A stretch of 5,880 bases of DNA from UBA4823 sp034436035 (GTDB taxonomy: Bacteria > Chloroflexota > Anaerolineae > Anaerolineales > UBA4823): the NCBI GenBank assembly GCA_034436035.1, contig DAOTVW010000133.1:1-5880 (forward strand). Direction: 5' to 3'. The notes under the pieces are model-generated. The model saw only the letters and a program-made list of their open reading frames with translations. It did not search any database and was not told the origin of the DNA. Below, piece by piece: positions 1-5,479 of this stretch (its first letter is position 1; every line of letters starts with the position of its first letter). A program made the position numbers and the translations under genes.

Positions 1-900
1 GGCGTTTTGGCAGCTTCTATCACTCCCATTAAACCGAATGGTAAACCAGATTACGCTGCTATCCCACACTATCTCGATTTTTTGGCACAACGCGGCTGTC
101 ACGGCGCCTTGATCCTCGGCAGCACCGGTGAAGGACCATCCTTTTCTGTACAGGAAAGAAAGCGAATTTACCGCAGCGCGCTGGATATCCGCCAAAAGCA
201 TCCCAATTTTATTTTGCTCGCCGGAACCGGAACACCCAGCTTAGAGGAAAGTATCCAATTAACCCAATATGTCTTCGATCTCACCTTTGATGGCGTCGTT
301 GTCCTGCCTCCCTATTACTTTCGCAAAGTCAGTGAAGAAGGCATCTTGGCGTGGTTTGACACCATATTGCAACGAGCTGTTCCGCAATTTGGTAAACTCT
401 TCTATTACCATATCCCTCAACTGACGGGCATCTCCGTTTCACTCGATTTATTCCAGCAGCTGCTCGACCGACATCCAACCAAATTTGGCGGGCTGAAAGA
501 TTCCTCCTCTGATGCTGCCTTTGCACAGAGCCTTGGGGAGCGCTTCGGCAAAGACCTGATTGTCTTTACCGGTCAGGATCGCCTCTTTGGATTGGCATTG
601 CGTAACCAGGCGGCGGGCTGTATTACTGCCGGGGCAAACCTTTTTTCACCATGGCTTCGACAAGTCTGGGATGCTCATCAACAAGGCATCGTGCTGGAAG
701 ACTTGGAAACCAAGATAAAAACAGCCCGCGCCATCATGGATCAATATTCACCAGCCAGCGCTTTTATCAAAGGCGTCCTTCCAACACTCTTTTCATTTCC
801 GCATTGGCGAGTCCGTCCGCCCATCCTGCCTTTCCCTCCAGATACCTTGCACCAAGCCATCCAGCAATTAACCTATGACCTCCGCCTCCCAACCCCCTAG
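1..900 (+). CDS. DapA/NAL-family (class I, Schiff-base) aldolase or lyase, 5' end outside window
   Basis: Member of the dihydrodipicolinate synthase / N-acetylneuraminate lyase superfamily: cytoplasmic TIM-barrel enzymes that form a Schiff base between an active-site lysine and a 2-oxo acid, usually pyruvate. The reading frame is open from base 1 and starts with GVLAASITPIKPNG, the family's usual first strand, so the true start lies a few codons upstream. Counting from the TTG at 7 as residue 1, visible motifs are GSTGE at 38-42 (pyruvate carboxylate binding), PPYY at 101-104, YYHIP at 133-137 (catalytic Tyr134) and GLKDSS at 162-167 (Schiff-base Lys164). The length, about 300 residues, is normal. 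The arginine that true DapA has two residues after YNxP (E. coli Arg138, binding aspartate semialdehyde) is replaced: here the sequence is YHIPQLTG, closer to neuraminate-lyase-type enzymes. The family call is secure; the substrate is unknown and lysine biosynthesis is unlikely. The next gene overlaps its end by 26 nt. Confidence 0.9.
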   Translation, partial: GVLAASITPIKPNGKPDYAAIPHYLDFLAQRGCHGALILGSTGEGPSFSVQERKRIYRSALDIRQKHPNFILLAGTGTPSLEESIQLTQYVFDLTFDGVVVLPPYYFRKVSEEGILAWFDTILQRAVPQFGKLFYYHIPQLTGISVSLDLFQQLLDRHPTKFGGLKDSSSDAAFAQSLGERFGKDLIVFTGQDRLFGLALRNQAAGCITAGANLFSPWLRQVWDAHQQGIVLEDLETKIKTARAIMDQYSPASAFIKGVLPTLFSFPHWRVRPPILPFPPDTLHQAIQQLTYDLRLPTP

Positions 901-3340
901 CATATCGCCGCAAACCCGCGTCTTGCTGACGAGTCTGGTGTTCCTCGGTTTATTCATCATTACCCTGATCATTTTAATTATCTCTTATCCAATTCTCTTT
1001 GCCCCTCCTCCAACTGCAACCGCAACAGTCACCTTAACCGCCACCGAAACCCCTACCATCACCTTAACACCAACCGTGACACTTACGCCAACCCCTTCCC
1101 GCACGCCCCGACCCACCTGGACACCCACTCATTCACCCACCATCACCCGTACATCACCGCCGAGCCAAACCCCGACCCCAACTGCGCTAGCAACGTTGAC
1201 TCCCGCAGCTCCGTTAGGGGGAGAAGCGAATTATGTTTTATACGACTGGAACATCGATCGGGCACAACAATTGGTCGAGCTGATTCAATCGAATGCCAAT
1301 CTCTCCATATTATCCTCTGCTTCACCGGGAAATACCCAAAACCTTGCTTACGCTCTCTTTGCGGAAGATGAAGCCCTTTTACGTTTTCCCGATGCACCGC
1401 AAGCGGCTCGCTGGCGCTTGTGGCGTGCCCATAATTTGGCACTCCTCGGTTCGTCGAAAGCGGGGGCGGCTTTTGCTGAAGTCATTGCCGCGGGGTTAAA
1501 TCAGCAACAAACTGATTTATCTAAACTGACTGATTGGATAATGCAATTAGAACCATCTTACCGGGCATTCTTAACCGCTTTACACCCACGCCCGGATACC
1601 CTCAGCCTGCACCTGTTGGAATTACAGCAAAATGGAAGCGCATTTTTCTTGATCATCGAAACCAATGCGGCATATCAGGTGTATCCCTTGTGGGTTGATT
1701 TCGGTTCTAACCAAGTCAATGATTCCAATCTCGGTACACAAACTCCAACGCCGTTGCCTTCGAAATCTCCACGTTATCAAGTTTTTAGCGCCGATTTAAC
1801 CAATGACGGCAGTGAAGAACTCATCCTCTACCGCCAAAACCCGGTTCAAATTCAATGGCTGGAGCTCCCCCATATTTACAATCAGGCCGTGACCCCCCCG
1901 CAAGAACTGCCTTTCGACCCCATTCATTCCCCCTTCGAAATCGGAATGACATACACCAACGGGTGGGATGTGCAAACAAAATCATCTCCCAAAGAGCTGG
2001 TCTTCAAAACGCGCATCTTTCCCACCTGCCCTGCCGAAATTCAACGCAGTTACCGTTGGGATGGTAAAGCCTTTCAACCGCTTCAAACCAATGTGACGTT
2101 ATTCCCCTATCATTCCACGGTTGCCTATTGTGCTTTTCTTATGGAACATGCTCGCAATGCCTGGGGGCCCTCCGCCGCCATTCAGGTAATTCAATCCCTA
2201 TTACCTTACTGGCCTCCAGCACTCGATTTGAACGGAAAACCGTATCCCCCTGATGCGAAGGACGAATTGCGCTACCGTTTAGGGGTTTATCAGGCTGAAA
2301 TCGGTGAATATCAAGCTGCTCGCGATACTTTACAAGATCTCCTCATCCATCCTTCCGCTGCGGCTAGCCGTTGGTTACTGCCGGCGAAAACCTTCCTTGA
2401 TTTGTATAAAACCCCAACAGATGTCTATCGTGCCTGCACGAGCTTAACCGATTGTCATCCAGGTGATGTATTGCAGCAATTAATTGAATCCTTTAACAGT
2501 CAACAAGTGAATGACCTATTGCCTTATTTCCAAAAAATTGGATTGATCTTGCGTTCAACTGGCTATTTTGATTTCGATGGAAACGGCAGCAAAGAGTTTT
2601 GGTTTACCGTCCAACACCGCGCTGGCGAAAAAATTGAATTTTGGGCATTAATCCCGTATGGAAACCGTTTAGCAGCGGTACCCATCGAAACCGTGGATAA
2701 TCAAAATCCCGTCTTGAGCGTTTACGATAACACCCAAAATCCACCCGTGATCCTGCTGAACAACCAAACCGCATTTCAAATCCAACGAACCATCTCTGAC
2801 TCTCACCCTTATGTCAGTAAATTCGATTTACCGAAATATTATCCCGACAAATTTAAAGAACATTTACAACAACTGGAGGAACGCCTGTTTATCGGCGATT
2901 CTGCCGCAGCAGTATATCAAGAATTACTCTTGATGCAAAAAACGCCCGGATTATTATGTAAAGCCACCTGGAGCTGTGATCGTTATTATTACTTATTGGG
3001 TTTATCCGCAGAGCTATCGGGCAATCCGCGCGCTGCGATAGCTGCCTATTACCGTCTCTGGTGGGATTATAGCAAATCGCCCTTCACCACTATGGCTCGC
3101 CTGAAATTGCGTCAATTATTCGTCCCAAGTCCTACCCCAACCCAAACCTTCACAGCCACTGTTACCCCAACCAGCACTTCCGTGCTGCCCACCATTGTGA
3201 CCGTTTCTACCCCAACGCGCAGCACCACTCCCAATCCTAACCAAACCGCCACCGCAACAAGCGCACCACTGCCAACCAATCAAACGGCTTATCCATCTCC
3301 AACAATGGGTACCCCACTTCCAACAACCCCTTATCCATAA
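875..3340 (+). CDS. Membrane-anchored extracytoplasmic protein with Thr/Pro-rich ends, TPR-like and FG-GAP-like segments
   Basis: Hypothetical exported protein of 821 residues. Residues 1-15 are short and polar. Residues 16-43 form one strongly hydrophobic segment, read as an uncleaved signal anchor with no lipobox. A Thr/Pro-rich linker (about 46-113) follows, then a globular region (about 116-750) and a second Thr/Pro-rich tail (about 751-821). The globular part carries two acidic motifs like the metal-binding loops of FG-GAP/VCBS repeats: DLTNDGSEE at 307-315 and DFDGNGSKE at 566-574. TPR-like helical stretches lie around 465-515 (YRLGVYQAEIGEYQAARDTL) and 704-748 (YYLLGLSAELSGNPRAAIAA onward). 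Two Cys-x5-Cys pairs (521/527 and 695/701) plus Cys385 and Cys419 could form disulfides outside the cell. The ATG at 875 overlaps the preceding gene by 26 nt and no good Shine-Dalgarno is seen, suggesting translational coupling. Such linkers are common in Chloroflexota surface proteins. A scaffold, binding or cell-wall role is a guess; no catalytic motif was recognised. Confidence 0.85.
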   Translation: MTSASQPPSISPQTRVLLTSLVFLGLFIITLIILIISYPILFAPPPTATATVTLTATETPTITLTPTVTLTPTPSRTPRPTWTPTHSPTITRTSPPSQTPTPTALATLTPAAPLGGEANYVLYDWNIDRAQQLVELIQSNANLSILSSASPGNTQNLAYALFAEDEALLRFPDAPQAARWRLWRAHNLALLGSSKAGAAFAEVIAAGLNQQQTDLSKLTDWIMQLEPSYRAFLTALHPRPDTLSLHLLELQQNGSAFFLIIETNAAYQVYPLWVDFGSNQVNDSNLGTQTPTPLPSKSPRYQVFSADLTNDGSEELILYRQNPVQIQWLELPHIYNQAVTPPQELPFDPIHSPFEIGMTYTNGWDVQTKSSPKELVFKTRIFPTCPAEIQRSYRWDGKAFQPLQTNVTLFPYHSTVAYCAFLMEHARNAWGPSAAIQVIQSLLPYWPPALDLNGKPYPPDAKDELRYRLGVYQAEIGEYQAARDTLQDLLIHPSAAASRWLLPAKTFLDLYKTPTDVYRACTSLTDCHPGDVLQQLIESFNSQQVNDLLPYFQKIGLILRSTGYFDFDGNGSKEFWFTVQHRAGEKIEFWALIPYGNRLAAVPIETVDNQNPVLSVYDNTQNPPVILLNNQTAFQIQRTISDSHPYVSKFDLPKYYPDKFKEHLQQLEERLFIGDSAAAVYQELLLMQKTPGLLCKATWSCDRYYYLLGLSAELSGNPRAAIAAYYRLWWDYSKSPFTTMARLKLRQLFVPSPTPTQTFTATVTPTSTSVLPTIVTVSTPTRSTTPNPNQTATATSAPLPTNQTAYPSPTMGTPLPTTPYP
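1010..1213 (+). repeat. Low-complexity Thr/Pro-coding tract (N-terminal linker)
   Basis: Coding low-complexity stretch for residues about 46-113 of the 821-residue protein. It is dominated by ACC/ACA/ACT and CCA/CCC codons that give TPT, TVT and TPS runs. It sits directly after the membrane anchor and probably spaces the globular region from the membrane. The repeat is irregular at the DNA level, not a strict tandem array. Confidence 0.75.
3125..3337 (+). repeat. Low-complexity Thr/Pro-coding tract (C-terminal tail)
   Basis: Codes for residues about 751-821 of the same protein, running to the stop codon, again with irregular TPT, TAT and PTP runs plus Asn and Ser. No sortase motif, transmembrane helix or folded domain follows, so the tail ends free. 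Thr/Ser density would suit O-glycosylation, but nothing in the sequence proves it. Confidence 0.7.
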
Positions 3341-3348
3341 CAAAGCTC

Positions 3349-3380
3349 AAAACAGACTTCAGAGTTCTGGTTTAATTTTT
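3349..3380 (+). terminator. Weak terminator-like hairpin after the 821-residue protein gene
   Basis: Starting 9 nt after the TAA, AAAaCAGA (3349-3356) can pair with TCTGgTTT (3366-3373) with one internal A-G mismatch, followed by TTTAATTTTT. The stem is short and AT-rich, and its T-run merges with the -35 element of the next promoter, so it may terminate only partly. It could also be chance. Confidence 0.35.
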
Positions 3381-3408
3381 GATGGCATATTTTCTCTCGT
3401 AGTATAAT
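3379..3408 (+). promoter_or_regulatory. Sigma70-type promoter for the lipM-like gene
   Basis: TTGATG at 3379-3384 (-35, four of six matches to TTGACA) and a perfect TATAAT at 3403-3408 (-10) are separated by 18 nt. The -10 ends only 8 nt before the GTG at 3417. The transcript start would thus fall at or within one or two bases of the start codon, implying a leaderless mRNA. No Shine-Dalgarno is present between them. Confidence 0.7.
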
Positions 3409-3416
3409 AGCACCTC

Positions 3417-4289
3417 GTGCTAACAAATTGGCGTTTAATCATTACGCAGCCCGCAGCCGGCGATTGGAACATGGCTGTCGACGAAGCCATCCTCGAGGCG
3501 GTTGGCAAAGAGCTTGCCCCGCCCACGTTGCGCTTATACGCCTGGCAGCCTGCTTGTTTATCGCTCGGCTATGCCCAGCCAATTACCGATGTGGACTTGG
3601 CGGCGCTGGCTCTATCTGGTTGGCAACTCGTCCGTCGCCCTACCGGCGGGCGGGCAATCCTGCATATCGATGAATTGACCTATTCGGTCATCGCCCCCCA
3701 TAGCGAACCACGAGTTCAGGGCAGTGTTCTGGAAAGCTACCAACGTCTGGCTCAAGCTTTATTAAAAGCGCTGCACCTTTTAGGCATCCCCGCCCAGGCA
3801 CATGAAATAACCCCACCACCAGCGCCTAGCCCTGCGTTTTCAAACTCGAACGGTACGATGCACCAAAGCACACCAAGCGCTAACCTTAACCCAATTTGCT
3901 TCGAAGTCCCTTCCAATTATGAGATTGTCGTCGATGGGAAGAAAATCATTGGGAGCGCACAAGCCCGTCGTAAGGAAGGCGTTTTGCAGCACGGTTCTTT
4001 TCCATTATTCGGCGATATCACCCGGATTTTACAGGTGTTATCCTTCGCTGACGAATTGAGCCGTCAAAAGGCTGCTGCCAGATTGGTTCAAAGAGCCACC
4101 ACTGCTGAACTTGCCAGCGGAAGGGTTATCGAATGGGATGAAGCGGCACGGGCGTTCATTCATGCCTTCGAGGATACCCTGCAAATCCGCCTGGTGCGCT
4201 CCGATTTAAGCGGGGCTGAACTGGTTCGAGCTGATGAATTGGTGCGTGAAAAATATTCCACGCTGCAATGGAATCATCGCCTGGATTAA
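3417..4289 (+). CDS. lipM: Lipoate/octanoate-protein transferase, LipM/LplA family (BPL_LplA_LipB fold)
   Basis: Cytoplasmic acyltransferase of 290 residues. LipM moves octanoate from acyl carrier protein to a conserved lysine on GcvH-type lipoyl domains, and LipA then inserts sulfur; LplA and LipL relatives use free lipoate or move the group between proteins. Family motifs in order: WRLI at 5-8, NMAVDEA at 18-24, PTLRLYAWQPACLSLGY at 36-52, RRPTGGRAILH at 73-83, ELTYSV at 86-91, the catalytic-type Cys161 in CFEVPSNYEI, GKKIIGSAQ at 174-182 (Lys176 is the likely active-site lysine) and LQHGS at 190-194. A conserved Cys in CFxxPSxYEI favours LipM/LipL over ATP-dependent LplA, though substrate choice cannot be fixed from motifs. 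Length matches LipM. Start chosen at GTG because the conserved WRLI lies before the first ATG (3471). A Pro/Ser-rich insert (131-158) precedes Cys161. It has its own promoter and a probable terminator. Confidence 0.85.
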   Translation: MLTNWRLIITQPAAGDWNMAVDEAILEAVGKELAPPTLRLYAWQPACLSLGYAQPITDVDLAALALSGWQLVRRPTGGRAILHIDELTYSVIAPHSEPRVQGSVLESYQRLAQALLKALHLLGIPAQAHEITPPPAPSPAFSNSNGTMHQSTPSANLNPICFEVPSNYEIVVDGKKIIGSAQARRKEGVLQHGSFPLFGDITRILQVLSFADELSRQKAAARLVQRATTAELASGRVIEWDEAARAFIHAFEDTLQIRLVRSDLSGAELVRADELVREKYSTLQWNHRLD

Positions 4290-4310
4290 TTTCCATTGAT
4301 TCCCCTTTTT
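4270..4310 (+). terminator. Likely intrinsic terminator of the lipM-like gene, spanning its stop codon
   Basis: GGAATCA (4270-4276) pairs with TGATTCC (4297-4303). Inside the loop TGGA (4282-4285) pairs with TCCA (4292-4295), giving a two-part hairpin with an uneven internal loop. It is followed by CC and TTTTT (4306-4310). The left arm lies in the last codons of the gene. The stem is only moderately stable, so the call is reasonable but not certain. Confidence 0.5.
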
Positions 4311-4366
4311 AATAACATCCTTTAGAATACTGACTTGCAGGTAAATAACTCCAAATTGCTGATTCC

Positions 4367-4446
4367 TGTCATGGCGAACGGAATGAGACCATCTTACGGC
4401 TGGGCTTGTCATAGCGAATGGATTGAGACCATCTTACGGCTGGGCT
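4367..4446. repeat. Two 40-bp direct repeats in 204-bp copy 1
   Basis: Units at 4367-4406 and 4407-4446 each begin TGTCATxGCGAA and end ATCTTACGGCTGGGCT, differing at only a few bases. The first 26 or so bases match the left arm of the adjacent palindrome (TGTCATGGCGAAC, then TGA and CCATCT), so these look like extra, decayed left arms. Confidence 0.8.
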
Positions 4447-4447
4447 T

Positions 4448-4527
4448 GTCATGGCGAACGTAGTGAAGCCATCTCCTAGCCAGTTTGGAGATTGCTTCTG
4501 TCGCAAAGAACGCTCCATCGCAATGAC
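4448..4527. repeat. 80-bp imperfect palindrome, MITE/REP-like, copy 1
   Basis: The ends GTCATGGCGA and TCGCAATGAC are inverted with one mismatch. The centre is GAAGCCATCTCC, a 10-nt loop (TAGCCAGTTT), then GGAGATTGCTTC, again with one mismatch. The right arm has about 12 extra bases relative to the left. It resembles the widespread intergenic family with GTCATTGCGA ends and GGAGATTGCTTC cores known from many bacteria. It could be a non-autonomous mobile repeat or act as RNA structure; no target-site duplication is evident. Confidence 0.75.
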
Positions 4528-4570
4528 TCCTGCCGGGCAAATCTGGCAAAATCATCGCCTGGCTGATTCC

Positions 4571-4650
4571 TGTCATGGCGAACGGATTGAGTCCATCTTA
4601 CGGCTAGGCTTGTCATGGCGAATGGATTGAGACCATCTTATGGCTGGGCT
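4571..4650. repeat. Two 40-bp direct repeats in 204-bp copy 2
   Basis: Units at 4571-4610 and 4611-4650 match those at 4367-4446 with a 204-nt offset and a few substitutions (for example GAGTCC for GAGACC, TTATGG for TTACGG). They again sit directly before the palindrome. Confidence 0.8.
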
Positions 4651-4651
4651 T

Positions 4652-4731
4652 GTCATGGCGAACGGAGTGAAGCCATCTCCTAGCCAGTTTGGAGATTGCT
4701 TCTGTCGCAACAAACGCTCCATCGCAATGAC
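4652..4731. repeat. 80-bp imperfect palindrome, MITE/REP-like, copy 2
   Basis: Same length and layout as copy 1, exactly 204 nt downstream. GTCATGGCGA and TCGCAATGAC ends flank the ATCTCC/GGAGAT core. The differences from copy 1 are very few (around 4462 versus 4666, and 4507 versus 4711), so the duplication is recent or kept uniform by conversion. Confidence 0.75.
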
Positions 4732-4768
4732 TCCTGGCGGGCTAGCATGGCAAAATCGTGCTGGTTTT

Positions 4769-4823
4769 GTCTTGGCGAGATTCGACTGTACCGCCAGAAG
4801 GTGGCATTCGATAAGGAAATGAC
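4769..4823. repeat. Degenerate palindrome remnant
   Basis: A GTC...GAC-bounded segment whose halves share short inverted blocks: TTCGA near 4781 with TCGA near 4808, and GCC (4793-4795) with GGC (4802-4804). Its start, GTCTTGGCGA, resembles the GTCATGGCGA end of the neighbouring 80-bp palindromes. It may be a decayed relative; the inverted match is weak. Confidence 0.35.
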
Positions 4824-4857
4824 ATTGTACAAGTTATAGAGAGATTCCCATTCCGTT

Positions 4858-4901
4858 GGTTGAGTAGCTGCAAACACTCTGCGTGAGCAGCGTATTGAGA
4901 C
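4858..4901. repeat. GGTTGAGTAG...GTATTGAGAC repeat remnant with small hairpin
   Basis: GGTTGAGTAG (4858-4867) is followed by a short hairpin, GCTGC (4867-4871) with GCAGC (4887-4891), and then GTATTGAGAC. The layout recalls a common intergenic repeat type in which GGTTGAGTAG precedes GTATCGAAACC. A second degenerate instance appears near 5550-5580 (GGTCGAGTG, then GTATCGAAACC). Membership is inferred from memory of such repeats. Confidence 0.4.
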
Positions 4902-4911
4902 TCTTTCTTGA

Positions 4912-4971
4912 TGGTTTCCACAGGCTCAACCCAAGGATTTCGGCAGACTCAACCCCGGGGTTTCGACGGAG
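4912..4971. repeat. Partial repeat units leading into the 127-bp array
   Basis: Two imperfect copies of the last part of the 127-bp unit: GGTTTCCACAGGCTCAACC, then ATTTCGGCAGACTCAACC, then CGGGGTTTCGACGGAG, which runs into the first full unit. The basic motif is about 24 bp with consensus TTTCGACAAGCTCAATC plus a G-rich spacer. The hairpin half of the unit is absent here. Confidence 0.65.
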
Positions 4972-5479
4972 CTCTACCAACAAGCCCGAAATAAATTTCG
5001 GGATACAAACAGTACTGCAAAATTCATTTCGCAAAGCCTAGATATCTCCTAAATGACCAACAGGTTTCGACAAGCTCAATCTAAGGGTTTCGACGGGGCT
5101 CTACCAACAAACCCGAAATAAATTTCGGGATACAAGCAGTACTGCGAAATTCATTTCGCAAAGCTTAGATATCTCCGAAATGACCAACAGGTTTCGACAA
5201 GCTCAATCCCGGGGTTTTGGCGGGGCTCTACCAACAAACCCGAAATAAATTTCGGGGTACAAGCAGTACTGCGAAATTCATTTCGCAAAGCCTAGATATC
5301 TCCTAAACGACCAACGGGTTTCCACAAGCTCAATCTCAGGGTTTTGGCGGGGCTCTACCAACAAACCCGAAATAAATTTCGGGATACAAGCAGTACTGCG
5401 AAATTCATTTCGCAAAGCCCAGATATTTCCGAAATGACCAACGGGTTTCAACAAGCTCAATCCCAGAGTTTCGACGGAG
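4972..5479. repeat. 127-bp tandem repeat array, 4 full copies
   Basis: Copies start at 4972, 5099, 5226 and 5353, in exact 127-nt register with no indels. Each begins CTCTACCAACAA and holds the hairpin CCCGAAATAAATTTCGGG, the palindrome CAGTACTG, the hairpin TGCGAAATTCATTTCGCA, an AGATATCT-like dyad and a TTTCGACAAGCTCAATC-type motif. The hairpin half is nearly invariant, whereas the second half varies more. Because 127 is not a multiple of three, a peptide frame changes with each copy. The short minus-strand frames repeating a RNEF...IPKFISGLLVE peptide (4834-5034, 5278-5484, 5405-5632) are therefore repeat artefacts. No protein, promoter or CRISPR layout is seen. Confidence 0.9.
4985..5033. 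repeat. Paired hairpins of 127-bp unit 1
   Basis: First hairpin 4985-5002 is an 8-bp perfect stem with a 2-nt AA centre. Second hairpin 5016-5033 has an 8-bp stem spoiled by one A in the left arm (GCAAAAT instead of GCGAAAT). The equivalents in units 2-4 are perfect and lie at 5112-5129 and 5143-5160, 5239-5256 and 5270-5287, and 5366-5383 and 5397-5414. Confidence 0.8.

Larger units (their letters stand above)
4358..4765. repeat. Tandem duplication of a 204-bp intergenic unit (2 copies)
   Basis: Copy 1 is 4358-4561 and copy 2 is 4562-4765. Both open with GCTGATTCCTGTCATGGCGA and stay in exact 204-nt register, with scattered substitutions and a more diverged last 15-20 bases. Each copy has the same order: two 40-bp direct repeats, one 80-bp palindrome, then about 35 bp of linker. 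Short open frames across it (for example 4640-4822 on + and 4680-4877 on -) lack starts, ribosome sites or family features and are not genes. Confidence 0.85.

Noticed and set aside
7..9. TTG at 7 as the start of the aldolase gene
   Set aside because: The frame is open to base 1, and the residues before it (GV) fit the family's first strand, so the start lies outside the window.
1143..1442. Antisense frame of 99 residues opposite the 821-residue gene
   Set aside because: It is a shadow of the Thr/Pro-coding region and the following domain on the other strand, with no recognisable motif.
3471..3473. ATG at 3471 as the start of the lipM-like gene
   Set aside because: It would remove the conserved WRLI strand and cut into the NMAVDEA motif; the GTG at 3417 keeps both.
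4448..4731. Integron attC sites or an insertion sequence
   Set aside because: No integrase or transposase frame is present, no target duplication is visible, and the arms match the common GTCATTGCGA intergenic repeat type.
4640..4877. Short frames on both strands over the second palindrome
   Set aside because: They run through the palindrome and linker, overlap each other and match no family pattern.
4358..5479. CRISPR array
   Set aside because: The units are 40, 127 and 204 bp and are repeated whole, without unique spacers between short identical repeats; no cas genes are present.
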